A stretch of 64,000 nt of DNA from Bacillus methanolicus (GTDB lineage: Bacteria; Bacillota; Bacilli; Bacillales; Cytobacillaceae). The stretch is from NCBI RefSeq assembly GCF_028888695.1, contig NZ_PNFF01000002.1:891001-955000 (forward strand), written 5' to 3'. The position numbers and the translations under genes are program-made. Positions within the stretch are counted from its first letter, which is position 1. Every line of letters begins with the position of its first letter. Below the pieces are notes generated by a model. That model was not told the DNA's origin. It did no database searches and saw nothing but the letters and a program-made list of their open reading frames with translations. Below are positions 13,026 to 24,125 of this stretch, piece by piece.

Positions 13026-14198
13026 GTGAGAAAACTTTCAATAATCGCGTTATCTCTCATCCTCTTGCTGACTGCATGTGCGCCGAACTTTCAAAAGCAG
13101 GAGGAAGTCGTCCAAAAAACAGACGACTCGAAAAAAGAAAAAGCGATTATTCCTAAATACAAAATTTCGGAAAAATACTATCGGACAATTATGCCTTTTG
13201 AGCCGAGTGAAGCTCGCGGCCTTGTCGTGAACAATCTTAATACGAGATATGACATTAGTGAATTTGAAACAGGCTTGATCAGGCTTGCCCAAAATACATT
13301 TGATCCTGATGAATATGTGTTTAAAGAAGGACAATATCTTGACCGGAAAACGGTACAACTTTGGTTAAACCGAAAGTTTACACCTGAACAGTTAAAGGAA
13401 GAAAATCTCAGCGAAGAAGAAAACATTGGGCTTAACCCGCTCGATGACGGAAAAGGCGACATCAAAGAACGGAATAATAGGAATCCGATTTATCTTGCCC
13501 ATATTTTGGAACACGACTACCTTAAAAAAGGAGAAAATGAAACATATCATCTTGGCGGTGTTGTGATCGGCCTAGCTTTAAATTCAGTCCATTATTATCA
13601 AACAGAACAATTTGGAGCCACCTTTGAAAAGAAAATCCCACATGATGAACTTGAGAGAGAGGGGAAAAAAATAGCTGAAGAAGTGGTCAAACGGTTAAGA
13701 AAAATGGATGGATTAAAAGATGTGCCAATTATGATAGGGCTGTTTGAACAGGAAAGCCGTTCTTCAGTCGTACCCGGCAACTTTTTTGCTTACACGAATG
13801 TAGCAGAAGGCAGTTCAAGTATTGGTGAATGGGAAAAAGTGAATGAGGATTATATGCTGTTTCCTTCTCCGGAGGCAGAAGAGAAACACCGTGACGATTG
13901 GACAATGTTTCAAAACTTTAAACAGGATGTAGAAGAATATTTTCCTAACTTTAACGGCGTTATCGGCAAAGCTTTTTATGCAGAAGGACAGCTGCAGGAA
14001 CTAAATATTAATATCCCGATCCAATTCTACGGAAAAGCCGAAGCAGTAGGATTTTCCCAATATGTAACCGGATTGGTAATGGAACATTTTCCTGATTATA
14101 TTTCTGTTAGTGTGAACATTACATCCGTAAATGGTCCGGAAGCATTAATTGTCCGAAAGGCCGAACAGGATGAGCCGTTTGTTCATATTTACGAGTAA
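13026..14198 (+). CDS. camS: CamS (YerH) sex-pheromone lipoprotein
   Basis: Surface lipoprotein of 390 residues with signal peptide and lipobox LLTAC (Cys18). In staphylococci and enterococci processing of the CamS signal peptide yields a peptide pheromone (cAM373/cAM-type); a Bacillus role is unclear. The body is the CamS domain, with NTRYDISEFETGL near 75 and paired repeats. Start GTG 13026 follows AGAGGTGG and lies 14 nt after ligA, so it is cotranscribed. A terminator follows. Confidence 0.93.
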   Translation: MRKLSIIALSLILLLTACAPNFQKQEEVVQKTDDSKKEKAIIPKYKISEKYYRTIMPFEPSEARGLVVNNLNTRYDISEFETGLIRLAQNTFDPDEYVFKEGQYLDRKTVQLWLNRKFTPEQLKEENLSEEENIGLNPLDDGKGDIKERNNRNPIYLAHILEHDYLKKGENETYHLGGVVIGLALNSVHYYQTEQFGATFEKKIPHDELEREGKKIAEEVVKRLRKMDGLKDVPIMIGLFEQESRSSVVPGNFFAYTNVAEGSSSIGEWEKVNEDYMLFPSPEAEEKHRDDWTMFQNFKQDVEEYFPNFNGVIGKAFYAEGQLQELNINIPIQFYGKAEAVGFSQYVTGLVMEHFPDYISVSVNITSVNGPEALIVRKAEQDEPFVHIYE

Positions 14199-14205
14199 AA
14201 TGTGT

Positions 14206-14232
14206 AGCCAGAGGGTTTTCTGGCTCTTTTTT
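14206..14232 (+). terminator. Terminator after camS
   Basis: AGCCAGA (14206-14212) pairs with TCTGGCT (14219-14225); a CTTTTTT run follows. Confidence 0.85.
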
Positions 14233-14286
14233 ATTTTGGATATTAATCTTTAGGAATACTGGGAAAAATAAGAATATTTCCTATGT

Positions 14287-14316
14287 TTGAAGTGAAGAAA
14301 AGAAACATGATAGAAT
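14287..14316 (+). promoter_or_regulatory. Candidate sigma-A promoter of rocA
   Basis: TTGAAG (14287-14292) and TAGAAT (14311-14316) with an 18-nt spacer. Confidence 0.55.
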
Positions 14317-14326
14317 GGTAACTGTG

Positions 14327-14340
14327 TGTAAACGCTTAAT
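14327..14340 (+). promoter_or_regulatory. cre-like CcpA site before rocA
   Basis: TGTAAACGCTTAAT matches the cre consensus TGWAANCGNTNWCA at 12 of 14 positions. It lies just downstream of the candidate -10, where CcpA would block transcription when glucose is present. Confidence 0.6.
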
Positions 14341-14358
14341 TCATAAGGAGGCAGGAAA

Positions 14359-15906
14359 ATGGTACAACCATACAAACATGAACCTTTTACAGACTTTACT
14401 GTGGAAGAAAACCGCAAAGCGTACCTGCAAGGCTTAAAAACAGTTGAGAGCTATTTAGGTCAAGACTATGATTTAGTCATTGGCGGTGAGCGCATCTCAA
14501 CAGAAGATAAGATTGTTTCCATCAATCCTTCCAATAAAGAGGAGGTTATCGGCCGCGTTTCAAAAGCAAACAAAGAGCTTGCTGAAAAAGCGATGCAGGC
14601 TGCCGTAGAAGCGTTCAAAACATGGAGAAAAGTAAAGCCGGAAACACGTGCAGATGTACTGTTCAAAGCTGCAGCGATCCTTCGCCGCCGCAAACATGAA
14701 TTTTCAGCGTTATTGACAAAAGAAGCAGGAAAGCCGTGGAAAGAAGCGGACGCCGATACAGCAGAAGCGATTGACTTCCTTGAATACTATGGACGCCAAA
14801 TGCTTCGTATTAAAGATGGTGTACCGGTAAACAGCCGTCCAAATGAGTTCAACCGCTACGACTACATTCCATTAGGAGTCGGAGTCATTATTTCCCCTTG
14901 GAACTTCCCGTTGGCGATCATGGCGGGAACAACGGTTGCGGCTATTGTATCCGGAAATACAGTTGTGTTAAAACCTGCATCTGCCACTCCGGTTGTTGCA
15001 GCGAAATTCGTAGAAGTGATGGAAGAAGCAGGCCTTCCAAAAGGCGTGTTAAACTTTGTTCCTGGAAGCGGTGCAGAAGTAGGCGACTACTTAGTTGATC
15101 ATAAAGATACTCGATTTATTTCCTTCACGGGATCCCGCGATGTGGGCTTGCGCATTTACGAACGAGCATCGAAATTAAGTGAAGGCCAAATCTGGCTGAA
15201 GCGAGTGATCGCGGAAATGGGAGGAAAAGATACCATTGTCGTTGATAAAGAAGCTGATCTTGAATTGGCAGCACAATCGATCGTAGCGTCTGCGTTCGGA
15301 TTCTCCGGGCAAAAATGTTCGGCTTGTTCCCGTGCGGTTATCGTTGAGGATGTATATGATCAAGTATTAAACCGCGTCGTGGAGTTGACGAATCAATTAA
15401 CAGTTGGAAATCCTGAAGATCAAAACACTTTCATGGGTCCTGTGATTGATCAAAACGCGTACGATAAAATTATGGAATATATTGAAATCGGGAAGAAGGA
15501 AGGCAAACTGATGACAGGCGGGGAAGGAGACAACTCTAAAGGCTTCTTCATTAAGCCGACTGTATTTGCCGACCTTGATCCTAATGCGCGCATCATGCAG
15601 GAAGAAATCTTCGGACCTGTTGTCGGCTTTGCAAAAGCAAAAGATTTCGACCATGCAATTGAAATTGCGAACAACACTGAATATGGTTTAACAGGTGCGG
15701 TTATCTCAAATAATCGTGAACACATCGAAAAAGCGCGCGAAGATTTCCATGTCGGAAACCTGTACTTTAACCGCGGATGTACTGGCGCCATCGTTGGGTA
15801 CCAGCCGTTTGGCGGATTCAACATGTCCGGTACAGACTCAAAAGCAGGCGGTCCTGACTACTTGCTTCTTCACATGCAAGCAAAAACAACTTCAGAAATG
15901 TTCTAA
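14359..15906 (+). CDS. rocA: L-glutamate-gamma-semialdehyde (P5C) dehydrogenase
   Basis: Oxidises glutamate semialdehyde to glutamate with NAD, the last step of arginine, ornithine and proline use. 515 residues, the length of B. subtilis RocA/PutC. Catalytic Glu286 (in AEMGGKD) and Cys320 (in GQKCSACSR) are present, as are the NAD-binding SPWNFPLA and FTGSRDVG strings. Start ATG 14359 after AAGGAGG. RocA and PutC cannot be told apart by sequence alone here; no putB or rocDEF is adjacent. A cre-like site upstream suggests catabolite repression; the gene stands alone with its own terminator. Confidence 0.93.
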   Translation: MVQPYKHEPFTDFTVEENRKAYLQGLKTVESYLGQDYDLVIGGERISTEDKIVSINPSNKEEVIGRVSKANKELAEKAMQAAVEAFKTWRKVKPETRADVLFKAAAILRRRKHEFSALLTKEAGKPWKEADADTAEAIDFLEYYGRQMLRIKDGVPVNSRPNEFNRYDYIPLGVGVIISPWNFPLAIMAGTTVAAIVSGNTVVLKPASATPVVAAKFVEVMEEAGLPKGVLNFVPGSGAEVGDYLVDHKDTRFISFTGSRDVGLRIYERASKLSEGQIWLKRVIAEMGGKDTIVVDKEADLELAAQSIVASAFGFSGQKCSACSRAVIVEDVYDQVLNRVVELTNQLTVGNPEDQNTFMGPVIDQNAYDKIMEYIEIGKKEGKLMTGGEGDNSKGFFIKPTVFADLDPNARIMQEEIFGPVVGFAKAKDFDHAIEIANNTEYGLTGAVISNNREHIEKAREDFHVGNLYFNRGCTGAIVGYQPFGGFNMSGTDSKAGGPDYLLLHMQAKTTSEMF

Positions 15907-15916
15907 GAACTTTCAG

Positions 15917-15946
15917 CCCCTTCCCATTTTGGGAAGGGGTTTTTTG
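15917..15946 (+). terminator. Terminator after rocA
   Basis: CCCCTTCCC (15917-15925) and GGGAAGGGG (15931-15939), loop ATTTT, followed by TTTTTTG. Confidence 0.95.
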
Positions 15947-16153
15947 CGTTTCTTCAAACTTTTTTCCATCCCCTAATCCCCAATAGTAAAGCCACTGGCA
16001 TGAATCAAAACACCCTGAAGATAGGCTTTAAAATGTTTTATTAAAAAAATTTTTTCAAAAAATTATTAAAAGGGTTTCATTTTTAAAAAATCTGTTATAT
16101 AATACAAAATATAAACAATATGTGTATTATAACAAAGGGGTGTATCAAAACTC

Positions 16154-17746
16154 ATGTCCACTCAAACGACAGGCATTGAAATTGTTGGTTCGATGAAACT
16201 AGGATATGAAGAAATCCTAACGACTGAAGCACTCAACTTTATTGAAGAATTGGAAAAAAAGTTTGGCCCGCGGAGAAAAGAACTGTTACAGCTCCGGCAA
16301 AAACGGCAAGAAGAAATCAACCAGGGAAAACTCCCGGACTTTCTTCCTGAAACAGAGCATATTCGAAACGGAGATTGGACAATAGCGCCGCTTCCGGACG
16401 ATCTCCGCGACAGACGCGTGGAAATTACCGGACCAACTGATCGAAAAATGATCATAAATGCGTTGAATTCCGGTGCCAAAGTCTTTATGGCGGATTGTGA
16501 GGACGCCACTTCGCCAACTTGGGAAAACATCGTCGAAGGGCAGATCAATCTTAGAGATGCAGCGAACCGGACGATCTCGTTTGAAAATCCAAACGGCAAG
16601 AAATATGAATTGAACGAAAAAACAGCCGTACTTCTTGTTCGTCCTAGAGGACTTCATCTTGAAGAAAAACATTTGCTTCTTGATGGAAAACCGATTTCCG
16701 GCAGTTTCTTCGATTTTGGAATGTACTTTTTCCATAATGCGAAGAATCTGATTGCGAGAGGAACCGGCCCGTATTTTTACTTGCCGAAGCTTGAAAGCCA
16801 TCTTGAAGCAAGGCTTTGGAATGACGTATTTGTTTATTCACAGGAAAAGCTAGGTATCCCTCAAGGAACAATTAAAGCAACGGTTCTTATTGAAACGATT
16901 TTGGCTGCGTTCGAAATGCATGAGATTTTATACGAATTAAGGGATCATTCCGCCGGATTAAACTGCGGGCGCTGGGATTATATTTTCAGCTACTTGAAAA
17001 AGTTCCGCAATCACGAGAATGTCATCTTGCCTGACAGATCACAGGTGACAATGACTGTTCCGTTTATGAGATCTTATTCACTGTTGACAATTCAAACATG
17101 CCATCGCCGAAAAGCACCGGCAATTGGAGGCATGGCGGCACAAATTCCTGTTAAAAACGATCCGAAAGCAAATGAAGAAGCTTTTGCAAAAGTACGTGCC
17201 GATAAAGAGCGGGAAGCACGCGACGGTCATGATGGGACATGGGTAGCACACCCTGCTTTAGTTCCGGTAGCGCTTGAAGTTTTCAACCGGGAGATGCCTA
17301 ATGCCAATCAAATTGAAACAAAAAAACTTGAAGATCTCAACGTTTCAGCCAGCGATTTGATCGAAGTTCCTGAAGGCACGATCACTGAAAATGGTGTCCG
17401 AATGAACATCAATGTCGGAATTCAATATGTTGCATCATGGCTCGGCGGCAGAGGAGCAGCGCCAATTCACAATCTTATGGAAGATGCTGCTACAGCCGAG
17501 ATTTCAAGGGCGCAGCTTTGGCAATGGATCCGCCATCCAAAAGGTATTTTAGATGACGGCAGAAAAGTGACCGTTGAGATGTACGAGCAGTTTAAGAAAG
17601 AAGAGCTTGAAAAAATTAAGCAGGAAATTGGTGCGGAAAGCTTTGCAAATGGCCGATTCGATGAAGCGGTTGAATTGTTTGACAAGCTGATTTTAGAAGA
17701 TGAGTTTGCTGATTTCCTAACTCTTCCGGGTTATGAAATTTTATAG
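16154..17746 (+). CDS. aceB: Malate synthase (glyoxylate shunt)
   Basis: Condenses glyoxylate with acetyl-CoA to malate. 530 residues, malate synthase A type. Recognisable strings are [20 protein letters not shown] with the [10 protein letters not shown] loop, [11 protein letters not shown] with a catalytic Arg, [15 protein letters not shown] with the Mg-binding Glu, and [12 protein letters not shown]. Start ATG 16154 after AAAGGGGTG. It sits 37 nt before aceA, forming the shunt operon aceBA, which lets acetate or fatty acids serve as carbon source. A TATAAT at 16098-16103 may be the -10, but no clear -35 is visible. Confidence 0.97.
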   Translation: MSTQTTGIEIVGSMKLGYEEILTTEALNFIEELEKKFGPRRKELLQLRQKRQEEINQGKLPDFLPETEHIRNGDWTIAPLPDDLRDRRVEITGPTDRKMIINALNSGAKVFMADCEDATSPTWENIVEGQINLRDAANRTISFENPNGKKYELNEKTAVLLVRPRGLHLEEKHLLLDGKPISGSFFDFGMYFFHNAKNLIARGTGPYFYLPKLESHLEARLWNDVFVYSQEKLGIPQGTIKATVLIETILAAFEMHEILYELRDHSAGLNCGRWDYIFSYLKKFRNHENVILPDRSQVTMTVPFMRSYSLLTIQTCHRRKAPAIGGMAAQIPVKNDPKANEEAFAKVRADKEREARDGHDGTWVAHPALVPVALEVFNREMPNANQIETKKLEDLNVSASDLIEVPEGTITENGVRMNINVGIQYVASWLGGRGAAPIHNLMEDAATAEISRAQLWQWIRHPKGILDDGRKVTVEMYEQFKKEELEKIKQEIGAESFANGRFDEAVELFDKLILEDEFADFLTLPGYEIL

Positions 17747-17783
17747 ATAAATAGATTTATAAATTTTAAGGAGGATATTAAAC

Positions 17784-19070
17784 ATGACAGATTCTAGAGT
17801 ACAACAATTGCAGGAAAGCTGGGAAAAGGATTCTCGCTGGAAAGGAATTACCCGTCCTTATTCAGCAGAAGATGTAATCAAATTACGAGGATCAATTGAC
17901 ATTGAGTATACACTGGCACGCCGCGGAGCGGAAAAACTTTGGAAGCTTGTAAATGAAGAAGATTTTATTAATGCACTTGGCGCGCTTACAGGTAATCAGG
18001 CTGTTCAGCAAGTAAAAGCAGGTTTGAAAGCTATTTACTTAAGCGGCTGGCAAGTTGCAGCTGATGCAAACCTTGCTGGACATATGTACCCTGACCAAAG
18101 CTTATATCCGGCAAACAGTGTGCCGCAAGTAGTAAAGCGTATTAATCAGGCTCTGCAGCGCGCTGACCAAATCCATCATTCTGAAGGAGACAATTCAATT
18201 GATTGGTTTGCTCCGATTGTAGCCGATGCGGAAGCAGGCTTCGGCGGCCAGCTGAACGTGTTTGAATTGATGAAAGCGATGATTGAAGCCGGAGCTGCCG
18301 GAGTACACTTCGAAGATCAGCTTTCTTCAGAAAAGAAATGCGGACACCTTGGCGGAAAAGTATTGCTTCCAACACAAACTGCAGTGAAAAACTTGATTGC
18401 AGCCCGCCTCGCAGCTGACGTAATGGGTGTACCAACTGTATTAATTGCCCGCACGGATGCGAACGCAGCGGATATGGTAACAAGTGATGTGGATCCGTAC
18501 GATGCTCCGTTCATTACCGGAGAGCGTACAGAAGAAGGATTCTTCCGCACAAAAGCCGGTTTAGATCAAGCGATTGCCCGCGGATTGGCGTATGCACCGT
18601 ATGCTGATATGATCTGGTGCGAAACATCTGAGCCAAATTTAGAGGAAGCAAGACGTTTTGCGGAAGCGATTCATGAGAAGTTCCCTGGTAAACTGTTAGC
18701 TTACAACTGCTCGCCATCATTCAACTGGAAGAAAAAGCTTGATGATGAAACAATCGCGAAATTCCAGGTTGAACTTGGAAAAATGGGCTACAAGTTCCAA
18801 TTCGTTACACTTGCAGGATTCCATACTTTGAACCACAGCATGTTCGAACTAGCAAGAGGCTACAAAGATCGTGGAATGGCAGCTTACTCAGAACTGCAGC
18901 AAGCGGAGTTTGCAAGCGAAAAGTACGGCTACACTGCTACAAGACACCAGCGTGAAGTCGGAACAGGCTACTTCGATGAAGTTGCAATGGTGATCTCAGG
19001 CGGAAAAGCTTCAACAACTGCTTTGAAAGGCTCAACAGAAGAAGAACAGTTCACCGTCGCAGCAAAGTAA
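17784..19070 (+). CDS. aceA: Isocitrate lyase
   Basis: Cleaves isocitrate to glyoxylate and succinate. 428 residues, usual for Bacillus. The signature KKCGH contains catalytic Cys186; other family strings are [35 protein letters not shown] and [10 protein letters not shown]. Start ATG 17784 after AAGGAGGATATTAA. Second gene of aceBA. No terminator with a T run is evident; instead a long hairpin (19142-19194) follows. Confidence 0.98.
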   Translation: MTDSRVQQLQESWEKDSRWKGITRPYSAEDVIKLRGSIDIEYTLARRGAEKLWKLVNEEDFINALGALTGNQAVQQVKAGLKAIYLSGWQVAADANLAGHMYPDQSLYPANSVPQVVKRINQALQRADQIHHSEGDNSIDWFAPIVADAEAGFGGQLNVFELMKAMIEAGAAGVHFEDQLSSEKKCGHLGGKVLLPTQTAVKNLIAARLAADVMGVPTVLIARTDANAADMVTSDVDPYDAPFITGERTEEGFFRTKAGLDQAIARGLAYAPYADMIWCETSEPNLEEARRFAEAIHEKFPGKLLAYNCSPSFNWKKKLDDETIAKFQVELGKMGYKFQFVTLAGFHTLNHSMFELARGYKDRGMAAYSELQQAEFASEKYGYTATRHQREVGTGYFDEVAMVISGGKASTTALKGSTEEEQFTVAAK

Positions 19071-19141
19071 TAGCTATACCTTTTATTGCCATGATTTTTC
19101 ACCTTAATTTCACCTAAATTTCTCCCAAATTCTTTACCTTC

Positions 19142-19194
19142 TTTACCACTTTAAAGCACAGCGGGCCAGACCCGCACCGCTTTAAAGTGGTAAA
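19142..19194. repeat. Perfect 16-bp hairpin with GCGGG/CCCGC core
   Basis: Arms at 19142-19157 and 19179-19194 are perfectly complementary (ending ACTTTAAAGC / GCTTTAAAGT). An inner stem GCGGG (19161-19165) / CCCGC (19171-19175) encloses CCAGA. The same inner core, in reverse complement, is at 29037-29051. No T run follows, so it is more a palindromic repeat than a plain terminator, though it may stop or protect aceBA mRNA. Confidence 0.8.
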
Positions 19195-19294
19195 GGAGGA
19201 TTTTTTTGCTCTTGATGGATACGATGAGAATGCACTTTTTTTTGGGTATGTTACATACAAAGATAGTAGCCTTATGGTAAAGGAGGAATTGGTG

Positions 19295-19747
19295 TTGCCG
19301 AAACAAAATGTTGATGATTATATCCAGCAGGGGATTCATGGCCCGAAAGAAACCAAACCGGATGAACGGCGAAAATTTTTAGGCACACTGAGAGAAAGGA
19401 TTGTCGTTGCCCTTACACAACAGCAAGTGAGAGAAAACGGGATTTATAAAGAAGCTGAGACTTTAATGATGGAAAACCCGAAAGCCCACCTCTACTTAAA
19501 CGGGAATATGGATTATTCCCATTTGTCCAAATATATAAAAGTGGCAAAAAAATACAAAATTGAGTCTACAATCGTGGCAAATAAAGACCATGACACAGAA
19601 ATTGGCCTTGTACTTGCCTATGATCATGCAATCGATAAGGAAGATATTTATCTTTCGAAGCAGAAAGAGGAAAAGCAGCAGTCCCAAAAAGGAAAAAGCA
19701 AAAAAGGCCTGCTGTCCGTTTTCAGAAACGTTTTTAAAAAAGGATAG
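19295..19747 (+). CDS. yueI: YueI family protein (DUF1694)
   Basis: Cytosolic protein of the YueI/DUF1694 family; function unknown, structure related to the L7Ae/eL30-like fold as far as I recall. TTG 19295 lies 8 nt after AAAGGAGG (19279-19286) and gives MPKQNVDDYIQQGIHG, the family N-terminus, 150 residues. GTG 19292 (5 nt spacing) is an alternative; the ATG at 19274 precedes the SD. Conserved strings are DDYIQQGIHGPKETKPDERR, FLGTLRERIVVALT and EAETLMMENPKAHLYLNG. The C-terminus is a Lys-rich tail. Confidence 0.88.
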   Translation: MPKQNVDDYIQQGIHGPKETKPDERRKFLGTLRERIVVALTQQQVRENGIYKEAETLMMENPKAHLYLNGNMDYSHLSKYIKVAKKYKIESTIVANKDHDTEIGLVLAYDHAIDKEDIYLSKQKEEKQQSQKGKSKKGLLSVFRNVFKKG

Positions 19748-19755
19748 AGCGGATG

Positions 19756-20334
19756 CTACTGGTTCGTTGACACTCCCGATCTGTTTTGCATACCGGTACG
19801 GGATAGATTTTCTACTTCTTTATTCAAACGGAACGCCGTTATCGAGTAAACAACTATTAAAACAAACGGCAAAATTTTATAAGCTTCAGCCATGTAAATA
19901 TAACCGATCACGGTTGATGCTGCGACTTGAGCAACCGTTTGAAATAAATAGGCATTGCTTTTATAAATCCAAACATACGGGAAAAAATGTGCCCCTGCAA
20001 GGATGCCGATAATAAACGGAATCCATTGGGGTTCATTCATCATGACAAGAATAACGACAGGGATAAAGAATATTTGCACCCCTCCGACCAGGCCTCCGAC
20101 TGTAGAAAGAGGATTATCCTTTGCTAAAAAGTCAATCTTAAGCAGTTTCGCGATTGCAAATCCGAGCGGCAGGATCAGCCCGATACCGTAAACATATATC
20201 CAAATAAGGATATTTTGTGGAAAAAGAAACCCGGAAATGCCGGCTGCCAGCCAGAAGAAAATGCCCGCATAAAACATAGGGACTCCTTTTTTCGCACGTA
20301 TTGATAGATCTTCATGCAATTTTTCAATACTCAT
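19756..20334 (-). CDS. Multi-span membrane protein (DUF7010-like)
   Basis: A 192-residue protein with about six hydrophobic segments. A cytosolic N-terminus (SIEKLHEDLSIRAKKGVP) is followed by FYAGIFFWLAAGISGFLFP and further spans. I associate this pattern with the DUF7010 family, from memory. Start ATG 20334 follows AAAGGAGAAG; an earlier in-frame start at 20370 lies before that SD. It converges with yueI, ending 9 nt from it. No function is known. Confidence 0.8.
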   Translation of the reverse strand: MSIEKLHEDLSIRAKKGVPMFYAGIFFWLAAGISGFLFPQNILIWIYVYGIGLILPLGFAIAKLLKIDFLAKDNPLSTVGGLVGGVQIFFIPVVILVMMNEPQWIPFIIGILAGAHFFPYVWIYKSNAYLFQTVAQVAASTVIGYIYMAEAYKILPFVLIVVYSITAFRLNKEVENLSRTGMQNRSGVSTNQ

Positions 20335-20721
20335 GAAATCTTCTCCTTTTTTCAAAATATCTTTACGCACGTCTTTATCAAACCGGAATTTTCTTACATA
20401 CTGACTTAATTATAAGAAATGTTTCTTCCAAGCGACAGTATATTTTTTCTGAATTTAAAAAGTTTTTCAGCAACAATAAACATGCGGACCATCACATTTA
20501 CTGATGAAAACAAACTGTTTAGGCTGTGCGATTGCAAATGGACAGTGTGAAGCTATGGGCGGAGTTAATGCGAAAACGCGATTTTCATGTTCATTCGAAA
20601 TATGGAAAAAGAGCAGTCAAACAGTAAGAACTTGATTAAATTCATGTTAAAATAACGAAAGATATGATGTTTTGAACCTTTCTTCATTTTTGAAAATTGC
20701 AGGAAAGAGTTTCAAACAATC
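20335..20721. other. Intergenic region with no clear gene
   Basis: Between the divergent membrane-protein gene and the gat promoter. A short open stretch around 20538-20626 (29 codons from ATG 20538) has no ribosome binding site. I see no RNA gene, repeat or terminator. Confidence 0.6.
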
Positions 20722-20751
20722 TTGCTCTAAAGCGCTAAAGTCTGATATGAT
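20722..20751 (+). promoter_or_regulatory. Candidate sigma-A promoter of gatCAB
   Basis: TTGCTC (20722-20727), 18-nt spacer, TATGAT (20746-20751) with an extended TG at 20743-20744. Confidence 0.65.
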
Positions 20752-20793
20752 CATATTATTTGAGTGAAAAGGAAACATTCGGAGGTGACTAGC

Positions 20794-21084
20794 ATGTCAA
20801 GGATTTCAAAAGACCAGGTGAAGCATGTCGCCCATCTGGCAAGACTTGCGATTACAGAAGAAGAAGCTGAAAAATTTACGAAACAGCTGGACGCAATTAT
20901 TTCGTTTGCTGAGCAATTAAATGAGCTTAATACGGAAGACGTAAAACCAACTTCGCACGTTCTGGAAATGAAAAATGTGCTGCGCGAGGACAAGCCTGAG
21001 AAAGGACTTCCACAGGAAGAAGTATTAAAAAATGCTCCGGAACATGAGAAAGGACAATTCAAAGTACCGTCCATATTAGAATAA
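20794..21084 (+). CDS. gatC: GatC, glutamyl-tRNA(Gln) amidotransferase subunit C
   Basis: Small subunit that holds GatA and GatB together in the complex converting Glu-tRNA(Gln) (and Asp-tRNA(Asn)) to the amide. 96 residues. The start ATG 20794 follows CGGAGGTG and gives [20 protein letters not shown]; the codon at 20764 lacks an SD. The conserved [16 protein letters not shown] and C-terminal VPSILE are present. First gene of gatCAB. Confidence 0.97.
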   Translation: MSRISKDQVKHVAHLARLAITEEEAEKFTKQLDAIISFAEQLNELNTEDVKPTSHVLEMKNVLREDKPEKGLPQEEVLKNAPEHEKGQFKVPSILE

Positions 21085-21096
21085 GGAGGGATAAAA

Positions 21097-22554
21097 GTGA
21101 GCTTATTTGATCATAAAGTTTCAGAGCTCCATGAGCTTTTACATAAAAAAGAAATCAGCGTTTCCGACCTTGTTGATGAATCGTACAAACGAATCAGCAC
21201 GGTTGAGAATAAGGTGCAGGCATTCTTAACATTGGATGAAGAAAATGCCCGTGCTGCTGCCAGAAAAATGGACGAAAAGCTAGGTGCAGATGAATCAAAA
21301 GGATTGCTGTTTGGCATGCCAATCGGAATAAAAGACAATATCGTTACGAAAAATTTGCGAACTACGTGTGCAAGCAAAATTCTCGAAAACTTTGATCCTA
21401 TTTATGACGCAACGGTCATGAAAAAATTACATCAAGCAGAAACCATCACAATCGGAAAGTTGAACATGGACGAATTTGCGATGGGTTCTTCTACTGAAAA
21501 CTCCGCTTTTCAAAAAACACGCAATCCATGGAATTTGGAAACGGTGCCTGGAGGGTCATCCGGCGGCTCAGCGGCCTCTGTCGCAGCAGGCGAAGTGCTT
21601 TTTTCTTTAGGTTCTGATACAGGAGGATCCATTCGCCAGCCGGCAGCGTTTTGCGGTGTAGTAGGACTAAAACCGACATATGGACGCGTTTCGCGCTTCG
21701 GCCTCGTTGCGTTTGCGTCTTCTCTTGATCAAATCGGGCCGATCACCCGAAATGTTGAAGATAATGCATATTTATTACAGGCGATTTCAGGTATTGATCC
21801 AATGGATTCCACATCAGCGAATGTGGATGTGCCGAACTTTGTGGACGCACTGACAGATGATATTAAAGGGTTAAAAATTGCAGTTCCAAAAGAATACCTC
21901 GGAGAAGGGGTGCGAGAGGAAGTACGCCAGTCTGTCCTTGATGCGTTAAAGGTGCTTGAAAAATTAGGCGCTGTATGGGAAGAAGTTTCCCTTCCGCATT
22001 CAAAATATGCACTGGCTACTTATTATTTGCTTTCTTCTTCAGAAGCATCCGCCAACCTTGCTCGATTTGACGGCGTCCGTTACGGATACCGGACTCCAAA
22101 TGCGGAGAACTTGATTGATATGTACAAAAAGACTCGTGCTGAAGGCTTTGGCGATGAAGTCAAGCGGCGAATCATGCTCGGTACGTTTGCTTTAAGTTCG
22201 GGATATTATGATGCTTATTACAAAAAAGCGCAAAAAGTGCGTACGCTTATTAAAAAAGACTTTGAAGATGTCTTTGAAAAATATGATGTAATTATCGGAC
22301 CGACTACTCCGACACCGGCCTTTAAAATCGGGGAACAAGTGGATGATCCGTTAACGATGTATGCAAACGATATTTTAACGATTCCTGTCAATCTTGCAGG
22401 TGTTCCGGCAATCTCTATTCCTTGCGGCTTTGCAAATGGCTTGCCGCTTGGCCTGCAAATTATCGGCAAACATTTTGATGAAAGCACCGTATATCGTGTT
22501 GCCCATGCGTTCGAACAGGCAACTGATTTTCATAAACAAAAACCACAGTTGTAA
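21097..22554 (+). CDS. gatA: GatA, amidotransferase subunit A
   Basis: Glutaminase subunit that releases ammonia from glutamine. 485 residues of the amidase-signature family. The catalytic Lys is in IGIKDNI (about 79), and the Ser-cisSer pair in GGSSGGSAA and [12 protein letters not shown]. Start GTG 21097 after AAGGAGGG, 12 nt from gatC. Cytosolic complex with GatB and GatC. Confidence 0.98.
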   Translation: MSLFDHKVSELHELLHKKEISVSDLVDESYKRISTVENKVQAFLTLDEENARAAARKMDEKLGADESKGLLFGMPIGIKDNIVTKNLRTTCASKILENFDPIYDATVMKKLHQAETITIGKLNMDEFAMGSSTENSAFQKTRNPWNLETVPGGSSGGSAASVAAGEVLFSLGSDTGGSIRQPAAFCGVVGLKPTYGRVSRFGLVAFASSLDQIGPITRNVEDNAYLLQAISGIDPMDSTSANVDVPNFVDALTDDIKGLKIAVPKEYLGEGVREEVRQSVLDALKVLEKLGAVWEEVSLPHSKYALATYYLLSSSEASANLARFDGVRYGYRTPNAENLIDMYKKTRAEGFGDEVKRRIMLGTFALSSGYYDAYYKKAQKVRTLIKKDFEDVFEKYDVIIGPTTPTPAFKIGEQVDDPLTMYANDILTIPVNLAGVPAISIPCGFANGLPLGLQIIGKHFDESTVYRVAHAFEQATDFHKQKPQL

Positions 22555-22566
22555 GGGGTGAGAAGA

Positions 22567-23994
22567 ATGAAATTTGAAACAGTGATAGGCCTTGAAGTAC
22601 ACGTAGAATTAAAAACTGATTCCAAAATCTTTTCGGCAAGCCCGAACCAATTTGGCGCTGAACCTAACACAAATACTTCTGTTATTGAACTCGGATATCC
22701 GGGCGTACTGCCTGTTTTGAATAAAAAGGCTGTCGAGTATGCGATGAAAGCGGCCATGGCACTAAACTGTGAAGTGGCAACAGAAACGAAGTTTGACCGC
22801 AAAAACTATTTTTATCCGGATAATCCGAAGGCATATCAGATTTCCCAATTCGATAAGCCGATCGGCAAAAACGGCTGGATTGAAATCGAAGTGGACGGGA
22901 AAAAGAAAAAAATTGGAATTACCCGCCTACATTTAGAGGAAGATGCAGGGAAATTAAACCACGAAAACGGCTATTCCCTTGTAGATTTAAATCGCCAGGG
23001 CACGCCGTTAATTGAAATTGTTTCGGAGCCGGATATCCGTACTCCTGACGAAGCGTATGCCTATCTTGAAAAATTAAAATCAATCATCCAATATACGGGT
23101 GTGTCTGATTGTAAAATGGAAGAGGGTTCCCTACGCTGTGATGCAAATATATCAATCCGCCCGGTTGGCCAAAAAGAATTCGGAACAAAAACCGAGTTGA
23201 AAAACTTAAACTCTTTTAATTTCGTCCGAAAGGGTTTGGAGTATGAAGAAAAACGCCAGCGGGAAGTGGTGCTTGCAGGCGGAACGATTCAGCAGGAAAC
23301 GCGCCGGTATGATGAAGCGACAAATACGACGATTTTAATGCGTGTGAAAGAAGGTTCGGATGACTATCGCTACTTCCCGGAGCCTGATCTTGTGGAATTG
23401 TATATTGATGAAGAGTGGAAAGAACGCGTAAGAGCAGAAATTCCTGAGCTGCCTGATCAGCGGAAAAAACGCTACATCGAAGAACTTGGACTGCCTGCTT
23501 ATGATGCTGCTGTTTTAACAGTAACAAAAGAAATGGCTGACTTCTTTGAGGCGACTGTCAAAGCCGGTGCAGATCCAAAACAAGCATCCAACTGGATGAT
23601 GGGAGAGGTGTCTGCTTACTTAAATGCGGAACAAAAAGAGCTTCACGAAGTGTCTTTAACGCCTGAAAGCCTCGCGGGCATGATTAAGCTGATCGAAAAT
23701 GGCACAATTTCTTCGAAAATCGCCAAAACAGTATTTAAAGAGTTAATTGAAAATGGCGGAGATGCAGAGCAAATTGTCAAAGAAAAAGGACTTGTTCAGA
23801 TTTCCGACGAAGGAGCGCTTCTAAAAATTATTGCAGAAGTCATTGAGGCGAACCCACAATCAGTACAAGACTTTAAAAATGGGAAGGGTAAAGCGATCGG
23901 CTTCCTTGTCGGCCAGGTAATGAAAGCGACAAAAGGACAAGCCAATCCGCCGTTGGTCAATAAATTATTAAATCAAGAATTGCAAAAGCTATAA
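22567..23994 (+). CDS. gatB: GatB, amidotransferase subunit B
   Basis: Kinase/transamidase and tRNA-binding subunit. 475 residues. The start ATG 22567 follows AAGGGGTGAG and gives [15 protein letters not shown], the standard N-terminus; the GTG at 22558 is within the SD. Signature [16 protein letters not shown] is present, and the C-terminal YqeY-like tail domain (about 400-475, [18 protein letters not shown]) is intact. The operon ends here, followed by a hairpin repeat with a T run. Confidence 0.98.
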   Translation: MKFETVIGLEVHVELKTDSKIFSASPNQFGAEPNTNTSVIELGYPGVLPVLNKKAVEYAMKAAMALNCEVATETKFDRKNYFYPDNPKAYQISQFDKPIGKNGWIEIEVDGKKKKIGITRLHLEEDAGKLNHENGYSLVDLNRQGTPLIEIVSEPDIRTPDEAYAYLEKLKSIIQYTGVSDCKMEEGSLRCDANISIRPVGQKEFGTKTELKNLNSFNFVRKGLEYEEKRQREVVLAGGTIQQETRRYDEATNTTILMRVKEGSDDYRYFPEPDLVELYIDEEWKERVRAEIPELPDQRKKRYIEELGLPAYDAAVLTVTKEMADFFEATVKAGADPKQASNWMMGEVSAYLNAEQKELHEVSLTPESLAGMIKLIENGTISSKIAKTVFKELIENGGDAEQIVKEKGLVQISDEGALLKIIAEVIEANPQSVQDFKNGKGKAIGFLVGQVMKATKGQANPPLVNKLLNQELQKL

Positions 23995-24001
23995 TTCTGT
24001 A

Positions 24002-24125
24002 GAGGCTGTCTTATAAGGGTCAGACCTCATGTGCATTTATCGATATATAGCACATTTATCCAACATTATGTCCTATATATTGTGGTATAGGGTCTGACCC
24101 TAGGCTTTTGAGATAGCCTCTTTTT
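24002..24125 (+). repeat. Palindromic intergenic element, probable terminator of gatB
   Basis: Outer arms GAGGCTGTCT (24002-24011) and AGATAGCCTC (24111-24120, one G-T pair) and inner arms GGGTCAGACC (24018-24027) and GGGTCTGACCC (24090-24100). TTTTT follows, so the outer hairpin can also act as a terminator. Same architecture as 4089-4201. Confidence 0.75.

Noticed and set aside
16286-16801. 171-codon minus-strand frame within aceB
   Set aside because: Shadow of malate synthase; no family resemblance and no SD.
20538-20626. 29-codon frame upstream of gatC
   Set aside because: No ribosome binding site, and no recognisable product.
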